Source: Mucilaginibacter sp. SJ (lineage in GTDB: Bacteria; Bacteroidota; Bacteroidia; Sphingobacteriales; Sphingobacteriaceae). Taken from it: a DNA stretch of 64,000 nt. A program made the translations under genes and the position numbers. Below are positions 37,782 to 45,650 of this stretch, piece by piece. The stretch's first letter is position 1. Each line of letters begins with the position of its first letter. The stretch spans positions 1,364,001 through 1,428,000 of the forward strand of contig NZ_CP118631.1 of NCBI RefSeq assembly GCF_028993635.1. Reading direction: 5' to 3'. Below the pieces are notes generated by a model, which searched no databases, was not told the origin of the DNA, and saw nothing but the letters and a program-made list of their open reading frames with translations.

Positions 37782-38467
37782 ATTTGCGATAAATTGATAT
37801 TCAATACATTTAATATACTGCATGTGATATAAGGCAAGAAAGCTTTCAGGAAAAGCTTTATCCGGTCAACTTTCTGATTCATTTTCTATTACTCTTTAAT
37901 CATCTACCTATCTACCGATAAAATACATACTTATACATAGTCCTAATTTTCCATTAACTAAACCAATGTTAGAAATGGATTCTCTTAAATTGAATGATTT
38001 GTTTAGTAACTCTTTAACAAGCAAATGTTTATTAGATTTAATAAGCGATATTCCAAGACTATTCAATCATATAGAATATTTTTTTCTTAAAACAAGTAAA
38101 ATATTACTTTATCATTTTCAATCATCAATAACAAGGTATATCTTTATAAATGAGGACATTTTAAAATATACTAAAGACTATTTTAAAGTTATATATATTA
38201 GTATATATAACTTTAAAACAAATGAAGCATTATTTTAGCTAAAACTTTTTCTAACATCACATATGAGATTTTTCTTTTTACCTTCTGATATTCAATTGGA
38301 TTTAATGAATTGCAGCTCTGCTTGTTTTAAAACCATTGCAAAGTATTATGAAAATATTATTCTGTACAGCAGTTAAAAAATCAGGTAAAAGATAAGGTAC
38401 TATACTCATTCCTACTTACCAACGAATAATTTACCACTAAACCAAACCATACATTAAATTACCTATT
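37782..38467. other. AT-rich intergenic region before the GH18-like gene
   Basis: This stretch is far richer in A and T than the neighbouring genes. It includes a 90-codon open frame at 37966-38238 (product rich in I, F, Y and K, no known family) that I regard as chance or a remnant. A perfect inverted repeat lies at 38181-38218 within that frame. The promoter of the downstream lipoprotein gene should be in the last 150 bp. Confidence 0.5.
38181..38218. repeat. Perfect 17-bp inverted repeat, 4-nt loop
   Basis: The arms TTTTAAAGTTATATATA and TATATATAACTTTAAAA are exact complements with loop TTAG. All paired bases but two are A or T. There is no T-run beyond the arm, so a standard terminator is not obvious; a protein-binding dyad or extruding cruciform are alternatives. 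Confidence 0.85.
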
Positions 38468-39868
38468 ATGAAAAAATTGAATCGTTTAAAATGCATCCTT
38501 GCGTCAAGCTTGTTACTGTCGTTTGTTGCATGTAAAAAAGAAACAAAAGATTTAAGCACACCCAATATGGATGCTGTGCAAAAAAACAAGCTTGCTGGAT
38601 CTCAGAATCTAAGCCTGGCCGCTACGGCATTGCCCGCAGCAGGACAAAACAAAGTAGCATATTATGTATTTGATGTTACCCCGGCAAATCAAGGCGTATT
38701 ACCAATGACCACGTTTACGGATAAAGCGAATGTGGTGGTGGTGTTTGAAGGTACCTTATGGGAACTTACAGATACAGTGCATTATAATACCGGTTGGATG
38801 CAAAATGCATATTATAAAAATAAAAAACAGGTTCTTGCTGATATTCAAACATTACGTTCAAGAGGGGTAAAAGTATTGATGAATGTTGACGATAATGCAA
38901 ACTGGAGTTCTGCAACTCCGTTCACCACTTACAACGGCACGGCTTATAATTATGTTCAATTCGCTTCATTTGTGAACGATTGTGTTAATACTGCTGGTTT
39001 TGACGGAATTTCACTTGATGTTGAGCATGGTGCTACCGATAACACAAATTACAGAAACCTGATCAAGGAGTTAGGCAAATATTTCGGTCCCTTATCGACA
39101 AATAGCACCACAAAAATGTATGTCGGTGCTTTCTATTCAGGTGGAGCTCCTGGTCCAATTTTCCGGGAAACTTCGTTAAGCCAATATTTGAATTTTGTTA
39201 TGGATATGGGCTATTTTCAAGATAACACCTCGCGGTTCAACTATTGGGCTAACACGCTCGGCAATGCAAAGGTAATGCTTGGAATGTCTTACGATGATAA
39301 CTCGCAAAGTAGTGCCGTAGCTCAGGCACAATGGCATCCAGATCCGGATAAGGCAGGTATCATGGTTTTTGCAGGTAATAAAAATAAAGTTTACACAGAT
39401 GCCATTTTTTCTGCGCTTGAGGTTAATACAACACCGCCACCAAGCGGTTCAGATATAACTGATTATGCCGGTTCGCTTACAGCTCAATATCAAACTGGTT
39501 CGCCATCAGGTGAAGAGTTTACAAAAATCATTGATAACAACACAGCAACAAAATATCTTACCCAACATTCATCTGGCTGGGTGCAGTTCAAGCCAACTAC
39601 TGCAGCCACCGTTGTTAAATATACTATTACATCAGCAAATGATGTTCCCGATCGTGACCCTAAAAACTGGACCCTGCAAGGTTCGAATAACGGCACCTCC
39701 TGGACAACCTTAAATACGCAAACCAACCAGACCTTTGCGTCAAGATTTCTTAAGAAGACTTATACCTTTACGAATACAACTTCCTATGCTTATTACCGCT
39801 TAAATATTTCAGCTGTACAAACAGGCAGTATTCTCCAATTCTCAGAGTGGGAGCTTATAAGAAATTAA
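38468..39868 (+). CDS. Surface GH18-like lipoprotein with C-terminal discoidin (F5/8 type C) domain
   Basis: The 466-residue lipoprotein has lipobox FVAC (Cys22). Residues about 62-310 form a TIM-barrel of the GH18 endo-N-acetylglucosaminidase type. The motif GFDGISLDVEH keeps Asp184 and the acid Glu186, but the middle Asp of DGxDxDxE is Ser182. MDMGYFQ near 240 fits the substrate-assisted Tyr/Asp site. Residues about 330-466 look like a galactose-binding F5/8C module (NWTLQGSNNGTSWTTL). It may cut N-glycans or chitin-like chains; the family is likely, the substrate inferred. It stands alone between a terminator and an IS. Confidence 0.8.
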   Translation: MKKLNRLKCILASSLLLSFVACKKETKDLSTPNMDAVQKNKLAGSQNLSLAATALPAAGQNKVAYYVFDVTPANQGVLPMTTFTDKANVVVVFEGTLWELTDTVHYNTGWMQNAYYKNKKQVLADIQTLRSRGVKVLMNVDDNANWSSATPFTTYNGTAYNYVQFASFVNDCVNTAGFDGISLDVEHGATDNTNYRNLIKELGKYFGPLSTNSTTKMYVGAFYSGGAPGPIFRETSLSQYLNFVMDMGYFQDNTSRFNYWANTLGNAKVMLGMSYDDNSQSSAVAQAQWHPDPDKAGIMVFAGNKNKVYTDAIFSALEVNTTPPPSGSDITDYAGSLTAQYQTGSPSGEEFTKIIDNNTATKYLTQHSSGWVQFKPTTAATVVKYTITSANDVPDRDPKNWTLQGSNNGTSWTTLNTQTNQTFASRFLKKTYTFTNTTSYAYYRLNISAVQTGSILQFSEWELIRN

Positions 39869-39882
39869 TGTTTTTTTCAAAG

Positions 39883-39915
39883 TACGCTACAAATGAACAC
39901 ATCTTTTGTAGCGTA
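39883..39915 (+). terminator. Hairpin after the GH18-like gene
   Basis: Perfect 11-bp arms TACGCTACAAA (39883-39893) and TTTGTAGCGTA (39905-39915) enclose an 11-nt loop, 15 bp after the stop codon. There is no good T-run (TTCCGATAAAA follows), so it may be a 3'-end stabilising hairpin or weak terminator. Confidence 0.5.
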
Positions 39916-39995
39916 TTCCGATAAAAATTGATTTGCGATCACCATGACCTTATGTTACCAAGTTGGAGTCGAACCAAAAATGGGAGCATTATAGC

Positions 39996-40020
39996 GGCTC
40001 AGACCGAAAAGTTGGGGGGA
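39996..40020. repeat. IS left terminal inverted repeat
   Basis: The 25-bp end pairs with the right end at 41409-41434: 20 of 25 aligned bases match, with one single-base gap. The target duplication ATTATAGC lies directly outside (39988-39995). Confidence 0.85.
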
Positions 40021-40027
40021 TGAAAGT

Positions 40028-41011
40028 TTAAGCATAGATTTTAGCAAGTCTGAATAGAAAGAATGAAGTATCTCTTACACCTCTGAGAGTAGCTCTGAAA
40101 GCTTTAACTTTAGCATTGAAAGATTCTGCAGATGCGTTTGTACTTCTGTTATCGAAGAAGTTCAAGATAGATTCATAATGTTGCTGAACGGACCTTGCAA
40201 CGGTTTTAAAAGCATTAATACCAGAGTCTTCCACCTCATTATACCATATAGCCAGTTTTTTAAAGGCGATCACTTTGGTTTTACAATTAGTGAATATATT
40301 ACCTAAGCTGATAGCAAGATTATAAGCTTTGAGCAGTTCCGGATATCTTGAAAAAAGCAGATCAGCCCTTTCCTTTTGTGATAGCGTCCATTTAGATCGA
40401 TGCTTGAACAGCAAGTATCTGCTTCGGGCGAGTAATTGTTTTAAAGTATCGCCATTACTGAGCACTTCGGGCTGATAGGATTGTTTGTTTTTCCGGGCCT
40501 GTTCAATCAGCTTACTTTCCGCATCAAGAGCTTCCCAGCGATATTTTATTCTTGCTTCCTGAACAGCGTCATAAGCCAGCTTTTGTACATGGAATCGATC
40601 CACGACCCGCACAGCATTGCTAAAACATCTGCGTATAGCTTTGATCATGTTTGCCGCCATGTCCATCGTTACCTCCTTTACTTTATTCCTTGACCTTAAG
40701 GGTATTTTCTCCAGTACAGCGATGATTTGTTCAGACTGTGTGCCTTTGATCATCGCCACTATGGCTTTTTTATTCCCTTTGGCTTGTTTGTTGGTAACAA
40801 TGGTATAGAGTTCCCCATTGCTTAACGCAGTTTCATCTATACTCAGATAAGGGCCTGTGTTATCTGCAAACAACATCCAGTCTTCCGCATGATCCTTTTG
40901 GCTCCAGCTATGAAAATCACTTAGGTGATCTTTGTATTGCTGACCGAGCTGCTTGCCATCTACCTGGTATAACCGGCCTAATAAATGGCTGCTGATCGGG
41001 TGATTATCCAA
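40028..41011 (-). CDS. IS transposase catalytic protein (second frame)
   Basis: The 327-residue frame encodes the DDE_Tnp_ISL3-like catalytic region: LSIDETALSNGELYTIV (first Asp), KVKEVTMDMAANMIKAI (second Asp), VVDRFHVQKLAYDAVQEAR (the ISL3 DRFHV motif), and SAESFNAKVKAFRATLRG with the final Glu. Its start is TTG at 41011, overlapping the last 8 bp of the first frame (TTGGATAA). A purine-rich AAGGA lies 4 nt upstream of this TTG. Translation could be coupled reinitiation or +1 frameshift. Catalytic residues all seem present, so the enzyme may be active. Confidence 0.88.
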   Translation of the reverse strand: MDNHPISSHLLGRLYQVDGKQLGQQYKDHLSDFHSWSQKDHAEDWMLFADNTGPYLSIDETALSNGELYTIVTNKQAKGNKKAIVAMIKGTQSEQIIAVLEKIPLRSRNKVKEVTMDMAANMIKAIRRCFSNAVRVVDRFHVQKLAYDAVQEARIKYRWEALDAESKLIEQARKNKQSYQPEVLSNGDTLKQLLARSRYLLFKHRSKWTLSQKERADLLFSRYPELLKAYNLAISLGNIFTNCKTKVIAFKKLAIWYNEVEDSGINAFKTVARSVQQHYESILNFFDNRSTNASAESFNAKVKAFRATLRGVRDTSFFLFRLAKIYA

Positions 41012-41360
41012 ATATTCCTTTTAAAAAAGTGCCGAATTCAGTTGTCATTCGCGCCCCTTTTCTTACTAAATCCCAATCTCTTGAGATGATCTCCCCGCTC
41101 GCCTTTACTTCCCATCTGCGTCTTTTTATACACAAGGCTACTTTATGGCCGCGGATAGGAAAATCCTGAATAGCTGTCTCTGGTAAAAAGCCTTTTGACT
41201 CTAACTGTGACTTATCATAACCGGATGGAGCAAGGTTCTTCTCCTCCAGATAAATGTTCAACGCTCCATTCTCTGATGAACGGACATCGGTAAGTTCAAA
41301 ATAGTCTAAAAGGCCTTTTGGTAAGATTAAATGGACAAGGGTTTCGTATGCTGATGACAA
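41004..41360 (-). CDS. IS transposase N-terminal protein (first frame)
   Basis: The 118-residue product resembles the N-terminal region proteins of ISAon1-type elements: YETLVHLILPKGLLDYFEL, then FLPETAIQDFPIRGHKVALC, followed by basic KRRRWEV. It likely binds DNA ends. The frame starts at TTG (41360); an in-frame TAA lies six codons farther upstream and no ATG is between. It ends inside the start of the catalytic frame. It lacks the usual zinc-finger cysteines of classic ISL3 transposases. Confidence 0.75.
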   Translation of the reverse strand: MSSAYETLVHLILPKGLLDYFELTDVRSSENGALNIYLEEKNLAPSGYDKSQLESKGFLPETAIQDFPIRGHKVALCIKRRRWEVKASGEIISRDWDLVRKGARMTTEFGTFLKGIFG

Positions 41361-41408
41361 GTGGACGCGTGTTGATTATTATATCCACAAAGCAAACACT
41401 TTTTTTTC

Positions 41409-41434
41409 TCCCCCACAATTTTTCTGCTTGATCC
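41409..41434. repeat. IS right terminal inverted repeat
   Basis: The 26-bp right end reads GGATCAAGCAGAAAAATTGT then GGGGGA on the minus strand. The target duplication ATTATAGC follows directly at 41435-41442. Confidence 0.85.
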
Positions 41435-41476
41435 ATTATAGCCGGAAACAGAGATTGAAAACCAGCTAAAATTAAA

Positions 41477-41506
41477 AACCCTCTCTAAAGTATTTTAGAG
41501 AGGGTT
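41477..41506 (-). terminator. Rho-independent terminator of tRNA-Leu
   Basis: A perfect 13-bp stem AACCCTCTCTAAA / TTTAGAGAGGGTT with loop GTAT begins 2 bp past the tRNA 3' end on the minus strand and is followed by TTTAATTTT. Confidence 0.88.
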
Positions 41507-41507
41507 G

Positions 41508-41587
41508 TACCCAGCGCCGGAGTCGAACCGGCACGGTTTCCCACAGGTGTTTGAGACCAGCGCGTCTACCAATTCCGCCAGCTGGGC
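41508..41587 (-). tRNA. tRNA-Leu (CAA)
   Basis: The acceptor stem pairs GCCCAGC with GCTGGGT (one G-U), discriminator A. The D region contains AATTGGTAGACGCG typical of leucine tRNAs, the anticodon loop CTCAAAC carries CAA (41551-41553), the variable arm includes TGTGGGAAACCGT, and the T arm is GCCGG-TTCGACT-CCGGC. CCA is not encoded. It is about 80 nt without CCA. It may share a transcript with hscB, 20 bp upstream. Confidence 0.93.
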
Positions 41588-41607
41588 ATTGTTGTAAGCG
41601 TATTCCC

Positions 41608-42132
41608 TTACAAGCGGGCTGCAAATGTAGATAAACTCTCCTTAATTCGCAACAGATATTTTTGTTTATAGTAAATATTTGCAATTTCTATCCGGCGGCT
41701 TTCCTTAGCGGTATCGTCCAACTGTTCATAGTCTTTGGTCAGCTTCGCCAGCTCTTCATTCATATCCCCTTCAATAGCAAGTGTTTCCGCGGTTATGGCA
41801 GCTAAGTGCGTTGCATCGTCAACCTCCATAAGACGCTCGTTGATGTCCATCATTTCCATTAAAAAATCTGCAGGCAATTGCGGCTTTGCCCCTTCAGATA
41901 CCAGGTCGTGCAATTTTAAAATGTATTCTAAACGCTTTGCGGGATCACCAAGCGCATGGTAAGCCTTGTTATTGAGGGTAGATAGTTCCAGGATCTCCTG
42001 CTGCCTGGTTTCATCCTCATTGGCATAAAAATCGGGATGGTAAAGCTTGCTCAGCTCGTAAAACTTTTTCTTAAGCAGCGCCTGGTCAACCTTAAAAGAT
42101 TCGGGGATGCCGTAAAATTCAAAATAGTTCAT
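41608..42132 (-). CDS. hscB: Fe-S cluster co-chaperone HscB
   Basis: The 174-residue protein has the HscB layout: an N-terminal J domain (MNYFEFYGIPESFKVD, KLYHPDFYAN with HPD at 32-34) and a C-terminal three-helix domain (LEYILKLHDL, PADFLMEMMDINERL). Length equals the family norm (about 171-175). It stimulates the Hsp70 HscA in transferring iron-sulfur clusters from scaffold proteins. The partner genes hscA and fdx are not nearby, which is common in Bacteroidota. Confidence 0.92.
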   Translation of the reverse strand: MNYFEFYGIPESFKVDQALLKKKFYELSKLYHPDFYANEDETRQQEILELSTLNNKAYHALGDPAKRLEYILKLHDLVSEGAKPQLPADFLMEMMDINERLMEVDDATHLAAITAETLAIEGDMNEELAKLTKDYEQLDDTAKESRRIEIANIYYKQKYLLRIKESLSTFAARL

Positions 42133-42182
42133 AGGGCAAAGATAACTATTAACAAGTTATCCATGCCGCTATCAACTTCATG

Positions 42183-42377
42183 TTAAAATAAGTTATCTGC
42201 TATGCGTTGGTCGGTTTCGGCTTTTTCTACCAATTCTGTTTTAGGGTGCATATCAGCAAACAGCTTTCTGTCTTTAGTTAAAGTGGGCGCTACGCCCAAT
42301 ATACCTATCCCGGCAGTGGCCAATGCCATAAACAATATAAGCCCGCAAAGCCTGATGAATTTTTTAAGTTTTTTCAT
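42183..42377 (-). CDS. Small single-pass membrane protein, unknown function
   Basis: The 64-residue protein has a basic start (MKKLKKFIRLCG), one transmembrane helix near 11-32 with LILFMALATAGIGILG, and a charged tail. I do not recognise a family, though similar short proteins are common next to housekeeping genes in Sphingobacteriaceae. It lies 50 bp upstream of hscB on the same strand. The positive-in charge pattern and clean start support a real gene. Confidence 0.6.
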   Translation of the reverse strand: MKKLKKFIRLCGLILFMALATAGIGILGVAPTLTKDRKLFADMHPKTELVEKAETDQRIADNLF

Positions 42378-42481
42378 TTCGATCCTGGCGAATAAATGAC
42401 AGGTAGTATCCTCATAGGGATTGATACCTAAATAAATAAAATGGAAATAATTACCATATCAGATAATCAATAAAGGAAGGA

Positions 42482-42874
42482 TTATCCTATATGGGGATTA
42501 CTGTCATCACCTGAGTCCGAATTGAAAGCTTTGTTGAAAAGAGCGCGTTTAACGAGCTTACCGGGCATAAACAATTTCGAAGTTTGTTTAATGCTGATAT
42601 CTGCTTCCAGGCTATGCAAAAAGCTTAAAGCAGGCAGACTCGTATCTCTGGAAATTAAAGTTGAACGATTATTCCGGTTAGCCGCTTGAAGAGCAGCTTT
42701 ATACGATAATGATTTTGAAGCTTTGTTTACAAAACCGGCAACCAAAGTTGTATCAGGCAGAGCTACCTTGCTTGTAGTTTGGATAGTAAGCCCCGAAAAA
42801 GTAAAAAAGCCAAGTATTACAATGGCTGTTAACAACCATTTGGATAACACGCTTTTTACCGGGCAAAATTTCAT
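42482..42874 (-). CDS. Hypothetical exported or membrane-anchored protein
   Basis: I start at the ATG at 42874 (MKFCPVKSVLSKWLL), 130 residues; a start at 42904 adds ten. A hydrophobic segment near 12-30 (LLTAIVILGFFTFSGLTI) would export or anchor it. The rest is Ser/Lys-rich and polar, with no known domain. It sits 104 bp upstream of the small membrane protein gene and 84 bp from the carboxylesterase gene stop. Confidence 0.55.
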   Translation of the reverse strand: MKFCPVKSVLSKWLLTAIVILGFFTFSGLTIQTTSKVALPDTTLVAGFVNKASKSLSYKAALQAANRNNRSTLISRDTSLPALSFLHSLEADISIKQTSKLFMPGKLVKRALFNKAFNSDSGDDSNPHIG

Positions 42875-42958
42875 TATATTAAATGTAGTGATATTGATCC
42901 ACAAAAAAGGCCCCTGCGAAAAATCACAGGAGCCAGCCCATTTATCTGAAAAAAAATC

Positions 42959-44590
42959 TTATTTCATGTAATCTTTATCCAAAAACAAGTAGCGCGCCCG
43001 GTTAACCTCCGGCATCTCCTCGCTTTTAACATCAATATTCATAAATTTTACATTATTGTTATCCTTGATTGCCGACCATTTTGGCAAGCCTGCACCGTTA
43101 GGGTTGGCAGTTTTTATAAAGTTGGCAAAGTAGTTTTCCATGGTTTCGGATACTTTGAAATCATCGGGTGTCCAGGCATAGGTTTTGTTCCCGGCAAGGT
43201 TCCCCATGGCATACTCAATTTCTGAAGCATGTGCAGCACCCACCGGCAGCGGCATTTTTGGAGCAGGTTTTGCCGCGTCGCCCTTAACCACACCGCCGGC
43301 GAGCCCCGGGGTGGCATTCCCCATTGAAGCTACCATGGCCGGGCGAACCCGTGAAAACAGGTAGCGGTAAACTGGCTTCCCTCCTGTTTGTACCTGCAGG
43401 TCGGCCCATTTCCAGGTGCTGTATACGATAAACCGGTCGCTTGACAGATCGGTTGCGACTTTGATCACTTCTTCGTCATTGGTAGCCGGGTATAATTTCA
43501 ATGCTTCCTCTGCCCTGTCACCATATAATTGTTTCAGCGTTTTGGTATAATTTTCAAGCGTTGGCGCATCGCCGCGCATCATGAACTGAAATGGCACTTC
43601 GGCCGAGTTCCAGCCTACTAACAACGGAACTTTGGCCTGTTCGCCCGCCATAAAGATCTCAGGCAACGATTTTGGCAACAGGTAATTATCAATAGTGGCC
43701 GACATTGGCGGCGTACCTGGTTTAAATGCATCGTTCAGCAATTGTTCGGCGGGTATGGCCCTGAGATCGGCAAGGGTATTGGCCTTCTCGTTAGCAGCAA
43801 ACTTAACACCGTTCTGTTCAGCATCAGCCAATGGTATAGGGAATAGCGTTGGTTTGATCCCCGCGCCACTCTCGCCGATAGCACCCGCGATCAGGTCTTT
43901 TGATAAAGGTGAAGCCATTTGTACCGATACCGAGATAGACCCTGCCGATTCACCCGCAATGGTAACCCGTTTAGGATCCCCGCCAAAGGCAGCTATATTT
44001 TTTTGTACCCAAAGCAAAGCCAGGTGCTGATCAAGGTACCCATAGTTACCCGACGAATGGTTAGGTGATTCTTTAGTTAATTCAGGATGCGAAAAAAAGC
44101 CAAATACACCAAGCCTGTAATTTACTGTTAGCGCTACGATGCCTTTTTTAGCCATGCTTTCACCATCATAGCGCGATTCAGAACCATCGCCGGCCATCAA
44201 GCCCCCACCGTAAAAATAAACCAATACAGGCAGTTTTTCTTTGGATGATTTTGCCGGCGTCCATACGTTTAGGTATAAACAATCTTCGTTCATACCCGAT
44301 GAACGAAAGCCCATATCACCAAAAATGGGCTTCTGCATGGGGTTATGGGCAAAATGATCGGCCTTTAATGTACCCTCCCAGTTTTTGGCGGGCTGAGGCT
44401 CCTTCCAGCGCAAATCCCCCACGGGTGGCTGTGCAAAGGGAATACCTTTAAAACTTAATACGTTCGATGCTTCGCGAGTGCCTTCAAGCACACCGTTCTC
44501 AACGGTGGTTTTGTTTGCCGATAGCTGCGCCATTACCTTTACCGAGGCAACTTGTGCAAGCAACAGCATTACTAAAATTGGTTTCTTCAT
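42959..44590 (-). CDS. Secreted type-B carboxylesterase
   Basis: The 543-residue protein has a signal peptide ending near VMAQ and the cholinesterase-like fold: FKGIPFAQPPVGDLRWKEP, EDCLYLNVWTP, VYFYGGGLMAGDG (oxyanion hole near 128-135), and GESAGSISVSVQ with nucleophile Ser215. A triad His is likely in AAHASEIEYAMG. Type-B carboxylesterases hydrolyse diverse esters. It is divergent from a Nudix-like regulator gene, with a 23-bp dyad between them that may be the control site. Confidence 0.92.
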   Translation of the reverse strand: MKKPILVMLLLAQVASVKVMAQLSANKTTVENGVLEGTREASNVLSFKGIPFAQPPVGDLRWKEPQPAKNWEGTLKADHFAHNPMQKPIFGDMGFRSSGMNEDCLYLNVWTPAKSSKEKLPVLVYFYGGGLMAGDGSESRYDGESMAKKGIVALTVNYRLGVFGFFSHPELTKESPNHSSGNYGYLDQHLALLWVQKNIAAFGGDPKRVTIAGESAGSISVSVQMASPLSKDLIAGAIGESGAGIKPTLFPIPLADAEQNGVKFAANEKANTLADLRAIPAEQLLNDAFKPGTPPMSATIDNYLLPKSLPEIFMAGEQAKVPLLVGWNSAEVPFQFMMRGDAPTLENYTKTLKQLYGDRAEEALKLYPATNDEEVIKVATDLSSDRFIVYSTWKWADLQVQTGGKPVYRYLFSRVRPAMVASMGNATPGLAGGVVKGDAAKPAPKMPLPVGAAHASEIEYAMGNLAGNKTYAWTPDDFKVSETMENYFANFIKTANPNGAGLPKWSAIKDNNNVKFMNIDVKSEEMPEVNRARYLFLDKDYMK

Positions 44591-44645
44591 TACTGGTATT
44601 TGGTTAGTCAGGTTTAATTGATGGAGATTTTTTGAATTCGATCCT

Positions 44646-44668
44646 TATTGTATCAATTTGTTACAATA
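44646..44668. promoter_or_regulatory. Inverted repeat between carboxylesterase and Nudix-like regulator
   Basis: Arms TATTGTA and TACAATA (7 bp each) flank a 9-nt spacer. The dyad is 55 bp from the carboxylesterase start and 65 bp from the regulator start in a 143-bp divergent gap. It is a good candidate operator of the regulator; binding is inference. Confidence 0.5.
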
Positions 44669-44733
44669 ATAAATTATTTTTCGATAGCTGTCAATTTTTT
44701 TTATTTACTTGTGCCTTTGTTTTATTACGATAC

Positions 44734-45483
44734 ATGAATAAAGAGTTTCACCAACTGGAAAATAACATCGCGGGGCAGGGTTTTTTACCGGGCCTTGCTA
44801 TAGATACGGTTATTTTTGGTTTTCATGACAACCAGTTAAAGGTACTGCTGCTGGCTTATAAAAACACCGGGCTATATGCGCTTCCCGGCGGCTTTATTCA
44901 TGATAATGAGGATGTGAACGAAGCGGCGCGGCGGGTACTTCAAAGCCGAACGGCGTTAACCAACATCTACCTGGAACAGTTTTATGTTTTTGGCAATTAC
45001 AGCCGGTATGATCCCGGACCGCTTAAGGCCATTATGCAGGCCCGTGGCTATAACCCGCCGGCTGATCACTGGTTATTAAAGCGTTTTATTTCGGTGGGAT
45101 ACTATGCACTGGTTGATTTTACCAGGGCTATCCCCACACCCGATGAAATATCTGATAGCTGCGACTGGTACAGTCTGAATGAACTGCCTGTGCTGATGCA
45201 GGACCATGAGCAAATTATTAACAAAGCGTTGAAAACGCTGCAAAATGAGCTTGACCAAAAGCTCATAGGCTTTAACCTCATGACCGAGGAATTTACCATG
45301 GGCGACCTGCAATCGCTCTACGAAACTATTCTTAACAAAAAGTTGATCCGCGCTGCTTTTCAGCGTAAAATGCTGGGGCTGGGTATTTTGGAACGGGTGG
45401 CAAAAAAATGGACTGGCGGTGCACATAAGGCGCCATACCTGTATAAGTTTGTTTCGAACAGGGTGCCGGCGGATAATAGCTAA
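44734..45483 (+). CDS. Nudix-like transcriptional regulator (NrtR/AraR type)
   Basis: I start at the ATG at 44734, giving 249 residues and the family opening IDTVIFGFHDNQLKVLLL; the frame from 44632 would add an unlikely leader. Residues about 20-150 form a Nudix fold. The Nudix box begins properly (PGGFIHDNED) but the REUxEE residues are replaced (RVLQSR near 67-72), so hydrolysis is unlikely. Residues about 175-245 form a winged helix (FTMGDLQSLYETILNKKLIR, FQRKMLGLGILE). Such proteins sense sugars or NAD metabolites and repress nearby genes. Confidence 0.85.
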   Translation: MNKEFHQLENNIAGQGFLPGLAIDTVIFGFHDNQLKVLLLAYKNTGLYALPGGFIHDNEDVNEAARRVLQSRTALTNIYLEQFYVFGNYSRYDPGPLKAIMQARGYNPPADHWLLKRFISVGYYALVDFTRAIPTPDEISDSCDWYSLNELPVLMQDHEQIINKALKTLQNELDQKLIGFNLMTEEFTMGDLQSLYETILNKKLIRAAFQRKMLGLGILERVAKKWTGGAHKAPYLYKFVSNRVPADNS

Positions 45484-45650
45484 AGCCGGCAATACCCTCT
45501 TTATTGATCTATTGGTATGTTATTGTGATAAAAAAATGTCGCAATTAACCCCTTAACATGTCTTGATAACCCCCTCCTATGTTAAGGTACAAGATTTAAT
45601 TTTACTTTCATAAAATCACTCAATTATAAATCTATAAAAACAATCACATC

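Larger units (their letters stand above)
39996..41434 (-). mobile_element. Complete ISL3-like insertion sequence (1439 bp)
   Basis: The element is bounded by imperfect terminal inverted repeats of 25 and 26 bp starting GG(C/A)TCA, and flanked by the exact 8-bp direct repeat ATTATAGC at 39988-39995 and 41435-41442. GG-starting ends, 8-bp target duplications and a DDE transposase with an HxxK helix region match the ISL3 family; the two-frame layout resembles ISAon1-type elements. The intact duplication means a clean insertion by transposition. It landed between the GH18-like gene and the tRNA-Leu terminator. Confidence 0.9.

Noticed and set aside
37966..38238. A 90-codon plus-strand open frame
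   Set aside because: It lies in AT-rich DNA, its product is biased to I, F, Y, K without any domain, and it contains the perfect hairpin at 38181-38218.
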